This document shows positions 17,577-26,067 of a stretch of 64,000 nucleotides of DNA, piece by piece. The number at the start of each line of letters is the position of its first letter. The first letter of the stretch is position 1. The notes under the pieces are model-generated. The model did no database searches, had not been told where the DNA came from, and saw only the letters and a list, made by a program, of their open reading frames with translations. The stretch lies in NCBI RefSeq assembly GCF_007713685.1, contig NZ_VMRJ01000002.1, forward strand, positions 1,047,412 to 1,111,411. The letters run 5' to 3'. The DNA is from Hymenobacter setariae (lineage in GTDB: Bacteria > Bacteroidota > Bacteroidia > Cytophagales > Hymenobacteraceae). Both the position numbers and the translations under genes were made by a program.

Positions 17577-17987
17577 CTAGGAGGGCGGCCGAAACTGGTC
17601 GAGCCAAGTAAGTGCCGCCGCTTCATCGATAAACCAGCCAGCTCGAAATACCGACGGCTGCAAGGTGGGAGCATCATTGGCGTATCCTTGCGCTTGTAGT
17701 GCCTGCCAAAACTTGGGCTGTGCCATAAACGCTAGGCATGGTACCGTACCCAACGCCCGGTGTACGCGCGGCAAGAAGTCTTCACCTAGCCACTCGTACA
17801 TGTTCAGGGGCCGTGTGTTTTCGTCGGCTCGGCCATCAAGCAGCCAGTAGGGGCATTGGCGCGCCTGCGACTCGGTTAGCAATAACTCGCAAGCTTCGGT
17901 AAACTCGGCTATTGAAAGCGGGCGCAATACCACACCACGCACGAGCGGTGGATGTGCTTGGTATTGCACCGTGTAGAATTGGTTCAT
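17577..17987 (-). CDS. Small protein, possibly STAS/SpoIIAA-like
   Basis: The product has about 136 residues with no signal peptide. The centre (YWLLDGRADENT, then EWLGEDFLPRVHRALG) and the end (FIDEAAALTWLDQF) resemble small STAS/SpoIIAA-like cytosolic proteins common in Hymenobacter. The protein encoded at 44933-45364 has the same plan (RRILSDHGAR, EWLTTDWIPRAM, FAAADAWLRSQ). The start is taken as the ATG at 17987; the longer frame uses a TTG. The function is unknown. Confidence 0.6.
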   Translation of the reverse strand: MNQFYTVQYQAHPPLVRGVVLRPLSIAEFTEACELLLTESQARQCPYWLLDGRADENTRPLNMYEWLGEDFLPRVHRALGTVPCLAFMAQPKFWQALQAQGYANDAPTLQPSVFRAGWFIDEAAALTWLDQFRPPS

Positions 17988-18024
17988 AAAGGGCAACAGC
18001 TTGGGGCTATGACCCTAAAGGTAC

Positions 18025-18234
18025 CTAGTCCGCAGCTTTTACCTCGCTCTGTAGCTTTATTACTTTATCGCCATTGTCTTGCACAATGATGAGAGCTGGG
18101 TCATCGGCCGAACCGTTGCGGGTGATGTCGTGGCCCTTGAGCTTGCGCGTAATGGACTCTTTGTGGACGGACTCTATTTTGCCGGTGGCCGTGCCGGTGC
18201 CATATTTCCAGCTGACTTTGGTGCCTTTGCGCAT
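18025..18234 (-). CDS. DUF2945 / HVA1 TUDOR-like small protein
   Basis: From the ATG at 18234 the protein has 69 residues that match the HVA1_TUDOR (DUF2945) family over their whole length: KGTKVSWKYGTGTATGKIE, then HDITRNGSADDPALIIVQD and VIKLQSEV. This is a small SH3-like beta-barrel. The family is widespread, and its name comes from fungal hypervirulence-associated proteins; the bacterial role is not known. The frame continues upstream to 18333, but the family begins at MRKGTKV. Confidence 0.8.
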   Translation of the reverse strand: MRKGTKVSWKYGTGTATGKIESVHKESITRKLKGHDITRNGSADDPALIIVQDNGDKVIKLQSEVKAAD

Positions 18235-18387
18235 GGGGGGAGGGAAGAAGAGGTCTAGAAAATACCTCCTTAAACGCACTAAAAAGTTACTGGTTTTGGC
18301 GGGTTCGTGCGTGGCAGCCGCTACATTTGGCACCGGGCATTTCGTTGCTTTTTCAAGAAAAACTTAAGCTTAAACGCTATCGATTGC

Positions 18388-21300
18388 ATGCTTACTACTT
18401 TCGGTACTTTCGCCCTGCGGCGGCGCGTGCTAGTGCTGGCGCTGCTGGGCCTAGGTGCGGCCCAGCCTAGCTGGGCCCAGCCTGGCACCTATCCGCGCAA
18501 TGGAGTGTACGACCAGCGCCCTGGCCTCTATGCCTTCACGCACGCCACTATCCAGACCGACTACCAAACCAAGCTGACGGATGCCACACTGCTTATCAAA
18601 GAGGGCAAGGTGGTAGCAGTGGGGCCGAGCGCCACAGTGAAGATTCCGGCTGGCGCGGTGGTGCAAGACCTAACGGGCCAGTACATCTACCCTGGTCTGG
18701 TGGACATCTTTACCAGCTACGGTGTGCCCGAAGTAAAGGCGCCCGAGCGCCGCGGCCGTCGCGACGCGGGCCCGCAGTTTGAGTCGCAGAAGGCCGGCGC
18801 TTACGACTGGAACCAGGCCATTCACCCCGAGGTGAATGCCGCCGAGCTCTTCAAAACCAACGCCGAGCAAGCCGCCGCTTACCGCAAACTGGGCTTCGGG
18901 GCGGTGCTCACGCAGCAGCCCGATGGTATCATGCGCGGCACGGCGGCCCTGGTAAGCCTGAATACCGGCCGCAAGGAAAACGAAGTGATTCTGCTCGACA
19001 AGGCTGCTAGTTCGTTGTCGTTCGATAAGGGCTCGTCGCCGCAAGACTATCCGGGCTCGCTCATGGGTAGCATTGCGCTGCTACGCCAGAGCTACCTTGA
19101 TGCCGAATGGAACGCCCGCAACCCGCGCCGCGAGCAAAACCTGTCGCTGCAAGCCCTCACGCAGCAGCGCCCGCTGCCGGCCCTGTTTGAGGTGCGCGAC
19201 AAGCAATCGGCGCTGCGCGCCGACCGCGTGGGCGACGAAACCGGCGTGCAGTACATCATAAAGAGCCGCGGCGACGAGTACCAGCGCTTGCCCGAGCTGA
19301 AGGCCACCGGCGCCACCTTCGTGGTGCCCGTCAACTTTCCCGATGCTTACCAAGTCGAGGACATTTACGACGCCCAGCGCATCGCCCTGGAGGACATGCA
19401 GCACTGGGAGCAGGCGCCCGCCAACGCGGCGCGGCTACGGCAGGCAGGCATTGCATTCTGCCTCACGGCCGCCGACCTCAAGGATAAAACTAAGTTCTGG
19501 CCCAACCTGCGCAAGGCGGCTCGCTACGGCCTTAGCGAGCAGGACATTTTGCGAGCGCTCACCGACACGCCAGCCCGGCTGCTGCGCGCTCAAAATCAAG
19601 TAGGCAGCCTGCGCCCCGGTCTGGAGGCCAACTTTTTGGTGTGCTCGCGCCCGTTACTAGCCGAAGACAACGTGCTGCTCGACAACTGGGTGCAGGGCGA
19701 GCGCTACCAACTCAGCACCCTGCCCGCCGACTACCGCGGCGTATACACCCTACAATTAGTTACGGCTGATAAGGCACTGAAAGACCAGGCCCGTATCAAC
19801 GCCGATATGCGCCTGCTTATTCAGGGTAGCAAGCCTGAGGCGCCGGAGCTGCGCATCGTGCCCGCGGCTGGCGACACCGTGCGCGGCACCATCAGCGTGA
19901 GTGCCGAGTTGGCAACGCTGGTGTATAACCCTAAGGACAAGGTGAAAGGCAAAGCCGCTCCTAGGCCGTCGGCCAGCGGCAAGACGGCTGATGAAGGCGC
20001 CACGCGCCTCAGCGGCTACTACAATGCCGAAACTAAAACCTTCGCCGGCGACGGCTTGCTGGCTCAGGGGCTGAGCGCGCCCGGCATCCCCATCACCTGG
20101 ACAGCCCGCCGCCTCGATGAAGCTAGCCGCCAGGCACGCCTCGACACGGCCAAGGCGCCCAAGCCGCTGGCCCTAGGTCCCGTCACGTACCCCATGGGCG
20201 CTTACGGCCTCAAGGCCGCGCCTAAGCTCGAAGCGGTGCTCATCAAAAACGCTACCGTGTGGACCAGCGAAAAAGCTGGCAAGCTTGAAGGCACCGACGT
20301 GCTGCTGAGCGGCGGCAAGATTCAGAAAATCGGGAAGAACTTAACGGCTCCGGCGGGCGCGCGCACTATTGATGGCACCGGCAAGCACCTCACGCCGGGT
20401 ATTATTGATGAGCACTCGCACTTAGCCATTTCGGAGGGCGTGAATGAGGGCACGCAGGCCGTGACCAGCGAGGTGCGCATCGGCGATGTCATTGACCCTG
20501 AAGATGTGGGCGTGTACCGCGACCTAGCGGGCGGCGTGGTAGCGGCGCAGCTGCTGCACGGCTCGGCCAACCCCATCGGTGGGCAGTCGGCGCTGATAAA
20601 AATGCGCTGGGGCGCCACTGGCCAGGAAATGAAAATTGCCAACGCGCCGGGCTTCATCAAGTTTGCGCTAGGGGAGAACGTGAAGCAAAGCAACTGGGGC
20701 GAACTCAACGTGCTGCGCTTCCCGCAAACGCGTATGGGCGTCGAGCAGGTGTTTGTCGATGCCTTCACCCGCGCCAAGGAGTACGAAAAAAGCTGGCAGG
20801 CCTACGACAAGCTCTCGAAAAAGGCGCAGGCCAAAGTCGAAGCCCCGCGCCGCGACCTAGAGCTGGACGCGCTGGTCGAAATCTTGCACGACACGCGCCA
20901 CATCACCTGCCACAGCTACGTGCAGAGCGAAATCAACATGCTGCTGAACGTGTCGGACCGCATGGGCTTTAAGGTCAATACATTTACGCACATCCTGGAA
21001 GGCTACAAAGTGGCCGATAAGATGAAGGCGCACGGCACCAATGCTAGCACGTTCTCGGACTGGTGGGCCTACAAAAACGAGGTGCGCGATGCCATTCCAT
21101 ACAACGCCGCCATCATGCACCACGTGGGCCTGAACGTGGCCATCAACTCGGACGATGCCGAAATGAGCCGCCGCCTCAACCAGGAAGCCGCCAAGAGCGT
21201 GAAGTACGGCGGGCTCTCCGAAACTGAGGCCCTGGCGCTGGTTACCATCAACCCGGCCCGCATGCTGCACCTCGACGACCGCATGGGCTCGCTCAAGGAG

Positions 21301-21558
21301 GGCAAAGACGCCGATGTCGTACTCTGGACCGATAACCCGCTGAGCATCTACGCCAAAGCCGAATACACCTTCGTGGATGGCCGTGAGTATTTCAGCCTTC
21401 AGCAAGACCAGCAGCTGCGCCAGCAGATTCAGCAGGAGCGCCAGCGCTTGGTGCAGGCTATGCTAGGTGCCCGCAAGGCCGGCGTAGCCACCCAGCCCGC
21501 CACTGCTAAAACGGTAGGCCTGTGGCACTGCGATACGCTGGGGCAGATAGCGGAGTAG
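18388..21558 (+). CDS. Secreted tandem amidohydrolase-family protein
   Basis: From the ATG at 18388 (1056 residues) there is a Sec-type signal peptide (RRRVLVLALLGLGAA...WAQ). Two amidohydrolase-fold modules follow. The first (about 30-480) has the flanking beta-sandwich strands, but where the metal-binding HxH should stand it reads GLVDIFTSYG. The second (about 620-1020) keeps it, in IIDEHSHLA near residue 675, and has a late NSDDAEMSRRL segment and the closing GSLKEGKDADVVLWTDNP. Only the second module therefore seems catalytic. Family members hydrolyse amide bonds, including imidazolonepropionate and prolidase-type substrates; the substrate here is unknown. A second amidohydrolase gene follows downstream. 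Confidence 0.88.
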   Translation: MLTTFGTFALRRRVLVLALLGLGAAQPSWAQPGTYPRNGVYDQRPGLYAFTHATIQTDYQTKLTDATLLIKEGKVVAVGPSATVKIPAGAVVQDLTGQYIYPGLVDIFTSYGVPEVKAPERRGRRDAGPQFESQKAGAYDWNQAIHPEVNAAELFKTNAEQAAAYRKLGFGAVLTQQPDGIMRGTAALVSLNTGRKENEVILLDKAASSLSFDKGSSPQDYPGSLMGSIALLRQSYLDAEWNARNPRREQNLSLQALTQQRPLPALFEVRDKQSALRADRVGDETGVQYIIKSRGDEYQRLPELKATGATFVVPVNFPDAYQVEDIYDAQRIALEDMQHWEQAPANAARLRQAGIAFCLTAADLKDKTKFWPNLRKAARYGLSEQDILRALTDTPARLLRAQNQVGSLRPGLEANFLVCSRPLLAEDNVLLDNWVQGERYQLSTLPADYRGVYTLQLVTADKALKDQARINADMRLLIQGSKPEAPELRIVPAAGDTVRGTISVSAELATLVYNPKDKVKGKAAPRPSASGKTADEGATRLSGYYNAETKTFAGDGLLAQGLSAPGIPITWTARRLDEASRQARLDTAKAPKPLALGPVTYPMGAYGLKAAPKLEAVLIKNATVWTSEKAGKLEGTDVLLSGGKIQKIGKNLTAPAGARTIDGTGKHLTPGIIDEHSHLAISEGVNEGTQAVTSEVRIGDVIDPEDVGVYRDLAGGVVAAQLLHGSANPIGGQSALIKMRWGATGQEMKIANAPGFIKFALGENVKQSNWGELNVLRFPQTRMGVEQVFVDAFTRAKEYEKSWQAYDKLSKKAQAKVEAPRRDLELDALVEILHDTRHITCHSYVQSEINMLLNVSDRMGFKVNTFTHILEGYKVADKMKAHGTNASTFSDWWAYKNEVRDAIPYNAAIMHHVGLNVAINSDDAEMSRRLNQEAAKSVKYGGLSETEALALVTINPARMLHLDDRMGSLKEGKDADVVLWTDNPLSIYAKAEYTFVDGREYFSLQQDQQLRQQIQQERQRLVQAMLGARKAGVATQPATAKTVGLWHCDTLGQIAE

Positions 21559-21585
21559 TTGATTTTTAATTCGATAAGTAACAAC

Positions 21586-21670
21586 TGTCATGCTGAGCTT
21601 GCGAAGCATCTTCTCACGCTGAAATAAAGCGTTCAAGCGTGAGAAAATGCTTCGCAAGCTCAGCATGACA
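21586..21670. repeat. REP-like palindrome, CATGCTGAGC/GAAGCATC family
   Basis: The arms 21586-21620 and 21636-21670 are complementary over 35 bases with one mismatch. The left arm starts TGTCATGCTGAGCTTGCGAA, the same as the element at 51269-51369. It lies between the two amidohydrolase genes. Confidence 0.8.
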
Positions 21671-21694
21671 AACAGATAATTTAGTAATACATCT

Positions 21695-22993
21695 ATGCGT
21701 CGTCTTTTACTACCCTTTTTTCTCACTGCCTTCGCCGCCCACGCGCAGGTGCCTACGCCTGCCGCACCGCAGGCCACGCCGGTGCTGCTCCTAGGGGGCA
21801 CGCTGCACACGGGCACGGGCCAAGTCATTGAAAACGCAGCCGTGGCTTTTGACAAAGGCCGGCTGGTGTATGCCGGGCCGCGGGCGGGCTTCTCCCAAAC
21901 TGCCGGCTACACCGTGCGCGACGTAAGTGGCCAGCACGTGTACCCAGGCCTGATTTTGCCTAACACGACCCTAGGTATCAGTGAGGTAGAATCTATCCGG
22001 GCGACCGTCGATGACCAAGAGGTAGGCGCCCTCAACCCCAACGTGCGCAGCGTTATTGCCTATAATACTGACTCCGACGTGATACCCACGGTGCGGCTCA
22101 ATGGCGTGCTGCTGGCGCAGTCTACTCCGCGCGGCGGGCTGCTGTCGGGCCAAAGCTCGGTGGTGCAGCTCGATGCTTGGAACTGGCAAGACGCTCTGGT
22201 AAAAGCCGATGATGGCCTGCACCTAACTTGGCCGCAGCAGGTGGTGCGCCTCAACCCCGCCGAAGATGCCGCCGCCCTCACTCGCCGCCAGGAGGCCCGC
22301 ACCACCCAGCTACGCGAGTTGGAAGGCCTGCTCTCCGAAGCCGGCGCCTACCGCCAGCAGCCCGCAGGCCGTAAGGAAAACCTGCGCTTGTCGTCGATGG
22401 GTGGCCTGTTTGATGGCTCTAAGACTCTGTATATTCACGCCGACTATGGCAAGGAGCTCATAGAATCCGTGCGCTTTGCCCGCCGCCTAGGGGTGCAAAA
22501 GGTGGCGCTAGTAGGCGCCCGCGATGCCTGGATGGTGCTCGATTTCCTCAAGCAAAACGATGTGGCTGTGGTGCTGAGCCGCGTGCACGCGCTGCCCCGC
22601 CGCGATGGCGACGACTACGACCAGCCCTACAAGCTGCCCGCTCAGCTACAAGCGGCGGGTGTGCGCTACTGCCTCGACTACCAGGGCTCGCAGGAGACCT
22701 CGGGTGCCCGCAACCTGGCGTTTATCGCCGGCACGGCCGTTACCTACGGGCTTACCAAGGAGCAGGCGCTCACGGCCATTACGCTCAGCTCGGCGCGCAT
22801 CCTAGGCATTGATAAAGACTACGGTAGCCTCGAAAGCGGCAAGTCGGCCACGCTAGTAGTAAGCAAGGGCGACCTGCTTGATATGCGCACCAACGCCGTA
22901 ACGGCCGCCTACATTGACGGCCGCAGCATCGCCTTGGAAAGCAAGCAGACCTACCTCGACCGCAAGTTTCGGTGCAAGTATGGCATTGAGTAA
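21695..22993 (+). CDS. Secreted amidohydrolase-like protein lacking the metal-binding HxH
   Basis: The 432 residues begin with a signal peptide (MRRLLLPFFLTAFAAHAQ). The N-terminal beta-sandwich (TPVLLLGGTLHTGTGQVIE, VYPGLILPNTTLG) and the C-terminal closing segment (LGIDKDYGSLESGKSATLVV) are those of amidohydrolases. The usual H-x-H after the PG motif is missing: the sequence there is LILPNTTLGISE, around residues 86-97. With its metal ligands gone it is probably a non-catalytic partner of the larger protein upstream, with which it shares orientation and, despite the REP element between them, probably a transcript. Confidence 0.8.
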   Translation: MRRLLLPFFLTAFAAHAQVPTPAAPQATPVLLLGGTLHTGTGQVIENAAVAFDKGRLVYAGPRAGFSQTAGYTVRDVSGQHVYPGLILPNTTLGISEVESIRATVDDQEVGALNPNVRSVIAYNTDSDVIPTVRLNGVLLAQSTPRGGLLSGQSSVVQLDAWNWQDALVKADDGLHLTWPQQVVRLNPAEDAAALTRRQEARTTQLRELEGLLSEAGAYRQQPAGRKENLRLSSMGGLFDGSKTLYIHADYGKELIESVRFARRLGVQKVALVGARDAWMVLDFLKQNDVAVVLSRVHALPRRDGDDYDQPYKLPAQLQAAGVRYCLDYQGSQETSGARNLAFIAGTAVTYGLTKEQALTAITLSSARILGIDKDYGSLESGKSATLVVSKGDLLDMRTNAVTAAYIDGRSIALESKQTYLDRKFRCKYGIE

Positions 22994-23002
22994 TAAAGGG
23001 TT

Positions 23003-23036
23003 CCTGCCTACTTGCGCCCCCCCGCAAGTAGGCAGG
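23003..23036. terminator. Hairpin between convergent genes
   Basis: The 14-base arms 23003-23016 and 23023-23036 are perfectly complementary around a loop of Cs. It lies between the amidohydrolase and lipoprotein genes. Confidence 0.7.
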
Positions 23037-23040
23037 GCAC

Positions 23041-23505
23041 CTAAGGCAGTACCCGAATATCAAAAGTGACCTGGGCCTCAGCTGGGAGCTTGGGCACTAG
23101 GGCATGGTACACTGTGGGTTGCACTACGGCAGCTAAACCTTGCTGTATTTCAACGGTGTACGTGTAGCCGTTGCACGCTTGCTGCACTTGCTGCGATTTG
23201 ATAGAGTTGCCAGAGGTAGTCACTGTTTTACCAATAAGCAGTGTATTGGTATCAAAATCGATGGGTGGCGGCGGGCAATTGAACAGCGCGTTATACTCGG
23301 CTGCCGAGTTGATAACGTGGTTCTTAAACTGCCCCGGCGCCGGGGGCGTCTCAATGTAGCAGCCCGGGTTGTGCCCTAGGCCCGCTACCTGCGCAGTCAT
23401 AATTTCTAGGTTAGGGCACGGCGACTCTTCGTCCTCTTTGTGGCAAGCATTGCTCATGGTTAGCAAGCTGATGGCCGCTAGTGCGGCTACGTGCAGGGTA
23501 CGCAT
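23041..23505 (-). CDS. Secreted lipoprotein, function unknown
   Basis: The protein has 154 residues with a lipoprotein signal peptide and a Cys at residue 21 (LTMSNAC). The mature part has several Cys residues (CPNLE, GCYIE, FNCPPPP, QQACNGY) that may form disulfides, and ends in beta-strands (AQVTFDIRVL). I recognise no family. Proteins with an FNCPP-like motif and this length occur in Hymenobacter as hypothetical lipoproteins, so it is probably lineage-specific. Confidence 0.7.
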   Translation of the reverse strand: MRTLHVAALAAISLLTMSNACHKEDEESPCPNLEIMTAQVAGLGHNPGCYIETPPAPGQFKNHVINSAAEYNALFNCPPPPIDFDTNTLLIGKTVTTSGNSIKSQQVQQACNGYTYTVEIQQGLAAVVQPTVYHALVPKLPAEAQVTFDIRVLP

Positions 23506-23658
23506 GGAAAAGGGAGCAGGTAGAAGTTTCTTAGAGCATGAGTCTTGGCCGGCCCTGGTGGTTGCACCCAGCCACTTAAATAAGCTTATGCAGGCAGGGA
23601 TATATCTATTGGCTGACCCGCGGCGTTACATTTCCGGTGACTTCCCGACCTTTGCCGG

Positions 23659-25683
23659 ATGCTTCGTGTACTTTTCTTGTGTTTACTAGCACTCTCCGCC
23701 GCTGCCCAAACGCCCATTTCGCCTGATGACCGGGCGCTTTACGGCATTATCTGCCGCGGCAGCGGGCGCAGCCTCGATATCCTACACGCCGCCACAACCG
23801 GCGGTGCGCCGGCCGTGCAGTGGGAATTCAACCACGCGCCCAGCCAGCAGTGGCACTTGGTGCCCATTCGCGAAGGCGGAGAGTACTACCGCCTCGAAGC
23901 CAAGCACAGCGGCCAGTGCCTAACCCTAGAGGCTGCACCAGCGGCTTCGGCTGGCGGCAACACGCCGCTGGTGCAGCGGGCCTATACTGGCGCCCTAGGG
24001 CAGCAATGGCGGCTGGTGCCGGCCGGCCCAGTGGGGTCGTTTCAGCTCGAAAGCCGGTTCGATGGGCGAGTAGCAACTTTGGCATCTTCCGATAAATTCA
24101 ACGGCACTACCGTGGTGGCAGCCAAGGCTGTGGGGCGCGCTAGCCAGCAGTGGCGGCTGTTTCAGTTGCAGCTGCGCTTGGCTACTGGGCCGCCCTACTT
24201 TGCGGCGCCCGAGCCGCTGGCGGCTGCTAGCACGCCCACCGGCAACGAGTTGCAGCCGGTACCATCGGCCGATGGCAAGAGCTTGTACTTCAACCGTACC
24301 CGCTTTGCGGGCAACACCGAAGGCGTGGCCGAAAGCGGCGATATCTGGCTGAGCCAGAGTGCCGACCAGGGCCGCACGTGGGGCGCTGCCGTTCGCCCCG
24401 ATAATCCCCCCGGCCTTAACACCCCCCGCAACAACGCCGTGCAGGCCATTGTGGGCCCGGCCAACAGCCCGGCGCTGCTGGTGCGCGGCACCTACGAAGC
24501 CTCGGGCTTCAAAGACGAAGGCGTGTCGCGGATAGCACTTAATGGCAACGGCCGGCCCGTGCCATTGCGCATCGCCACCTATTACTCAACCAACGTGGCA
24601 ACTGGCTTCTACATGACGCCGGACGAGAAAATCCTGCTGCTTTCGCTGGAGCGCGACGATGCGCAAGGCGGCAACGACCTGTACCTGAGCCGGCCCGATG
24701 GGGCGGGTGGGTTCACGACGCCGCAGAGCCTAGGTGCCGTTATTAATTCGCCGGGCTACGAGTTTGCCCCTTGGTTATCGGCCGATACCAAAACGTTGTA
24801 CTTCAGTTCTTACGGCCACCAGGGCTACGGCTCGGCCGATATTTTCAGAAGTCAGCGCCTCGACGATAGCTGGACTAAATGGAGCCCGGTGGAGAACCTA
24901 GGGCCGCGCTTTAATGGGCCGGGCTTTGATGCCTATTTTGCCCTTGGGCCCAATGGCGTGGCCTACTTCGCTACCTCGGGCGCCAGCCCCACTGCCCCCG
25001 CCGACTTGCGCCGCACGCCGCCCGGCCCGCCGCCTGCCGACACCGTGGCCGCCCCCATTGACCCCGAGAAGGCCGCCCGTGCCCTCGTAACCGGCCGCGT
25101 GCTCGATGCCCGAACCAACCAGCCTATTGCGGGCGGGGCCCAGGTGCAGGCGCTGCTGCTAGGCAGTACCATCGACTTTCGGAGCACGGCCCAGGCCGAT
25201 GCCTCGGGGTTTCAGCTTTCGCTGGTGCCCGGCCGCTACCGTATGACCACCACCGCCGGCCTGCTCACGCGCATCGATACACTGGTGATTGGGGCAGGCG
25301 AGTCGCGCCGCTACGAGCCGCGTCTCACGCCTGCCACCGTGGGTTCGCGCCTCGATTTGCCAGCCATTATTTTCACGCAGGGACAGGCCAAGCTTTTGGG
25401 GTCGTCTTTCTTGACCTTGAATGAGTTGGCGAAGTCATTAAATGACAATCCACAGCTTGAGATTCGGCTCGAAGGCCACACCGACAACGTGGGCCCGGCC
25501 GATAAAAATCAGGTATTGAGCGAGCAGCGCGTGGCTGAGGTCAAGCGCTATCTGGTGAGCCGCGGGGTGGTCGCCAGCCGCGTCACTACCGTAGGCTTTG
25601 GCGGCACCAAACCCAAGTTTGACAATAACCGCGAAGAAACTCGGAAACTCAACCGCCGCGTGGAATTGGTGATTACTAAGTAA
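23659..25683 (+). CDS. Ricin-type lectin / PD40 / OmpA fusion protein
   Basis: The 674 residues start with a signal peptide (MLRVLFLCLLALSAAAQ). Residues about 25-175 form a ricin B-like beta-trefoil with three QQW motifs (SQQWHLVP, GQQWRLVP, SQQWRLFQ) and GRSLDI/CLTLE strands, the pattern of RICIN_14-type carbohydrate-binding domains. PD40 propeller repeats follow (SLYFNRTRF, TLYFSSYGHQG), then a carboxypeptidase-regulatory-like domain, then OmpA at the C-terminus (GHTDNVGPADKN, LNRRVELVI). It probably sits in the envelope bound to peptidoglycan, with a lectin reaching outward or binding periplasmic glycan. A TTTG element lies a few bases before the ATG. Confidence 0.87.
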   Translation: MLRVLFLCLLALSAAAQTPISPDDRALYGIICRGSGRSLDILHAATTGGAPAVQWEFNHAPSQQWHLVPIREGGEYYRLEAKHSGQCLTLEAAPAASAGGNTPLVQRAYTGALGQQWRLVPAGPVGSFQLESRFDGRVATLASSDKFNGTTVVAAKAVGRASQQWRLFQLQLRLATGPPYFAAPEPLAAASTPTGNELQPVPSADGKSLYFNRTRFAGNTEGVAESGDIWLSQSADQGRTWGAAVRPDNPPGLNTPRNNAVQAIVGPANSPALLVRGTYEASGFKDEGVSRIALNGNGRPVPLRIATYYSTNVATGFYMTPDEKILLLSLERDDAQGGNDLYLSRPDGAGGFTTPQSLGAVINSPGYEFAPWLSADTKTLYFSSYGHQGYGSADIFRSQRLDDSWTKWSPVENLGPRFNGPGFDAYFALGPNGVAYFATSGASPTAPADLRRTPPGPPPADTVAAPIDPEKAARALVTGRVLDARTNQPIAGGAQVQALLLGSTIDFRSTAQADASGFQLSLVPGRYRMTTTAGLLTRIDTLVIGAGESRRYEPRLTPATVGSRLDLPAIIFTQGQAKLLGSSFLTLNELAKSLNDNPQLEIRLEGHTDNVGPADKNQVLSEQRVAEVKRYLVSRGVVASRVTTVGFGGTKPKFDNNREETRKLNRRVELVITK

Positions 25684-25697
25684 CGCCAAAGCCCCTT

Positions 25698-25764
25698 GCC
25701 CTAGGTGCCACAAAAAAGCCCCCGCTACCCAAGGTAGCGGGGGCTTTTTTGTGGCACCTAGGGC
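25698..25764. terminator. Bidirectional terminator, perfect 32-bp inverted repeat
   Basis: The arms 25698-25729 and 25733-25764 are fully complementary around a 3-base loop and include an internal A6/T6 run. They lie between convergent genes, and each outer end carries CCTAGG. Confidence 0.87.
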
Positions 25765-25769
25765 GCCGA

Positions 25770-25991
25770 CTAGCGCCGCGAGCGGGCGCGCAGCTTGCGA
25801 ATACCGAAGCCGATGCCAGCAGCCACCAGCAGCGAGGCGCCGCCATCGAGGGGCACGGCCGTGGGGTCGGGGGTAGGCGTGGGCGTCGTGGGTAAAGGTC
25901 CGCCCGTGTCAGGCTGAGCAAAAGAAGAAGAAGCTGAAAGCAGCAGCCCAGTTACGGCCAAGAAACGCAGACCAGTGGAAAAATTTACCAT
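25770..25991 (-). CDS. Small PID-CTERM-like sorting-signal protein
   Basis: This 73-residue protein has a signal peptide (LRFLAVTGLLLSASSSFAQ), a short Pro/Thr-rich linker, and a C-terminal tripartite signal: PLDGGAS, a hydrophobic helix (LLVAAGIGFGI) and a basic tail (RKLRARSRR). This is the layout of PID-CTERM sorting signals in Bacteroidota. There is almost nothing between the two signals, so the mature product would be tiny. The matching sorting protease is not in this window. Confidence 0.65.
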   Translation of the reverse strand: MVNFSTGLRFLAVTGLLLSASSSFAQPDTGGPLPTTPTPTPDPTAVPLDGGASLLVAAGIGFGIRKLRARSRR

Positions 25992-26022
25992 GTGAGTGGA
26001 GTAAAAAAATAAGAAAAAGCTT

Positions 26023-26061
26023 CAAAAACGTCCCGGCTCTAGCTAAACCGGGACGTTCTGA
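26023..26061 (-). terminator. Terminator of the DUF4394 T9SS gene
   Basis: The arms 26027-26036 and 26048-26057 (AACGTCCCGG and its complement) form a 10-bp stem. On the minus strand it is followed by TTTTTG. Confidence 0.7.
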
Positions 26062-26067
26062 AACTAC

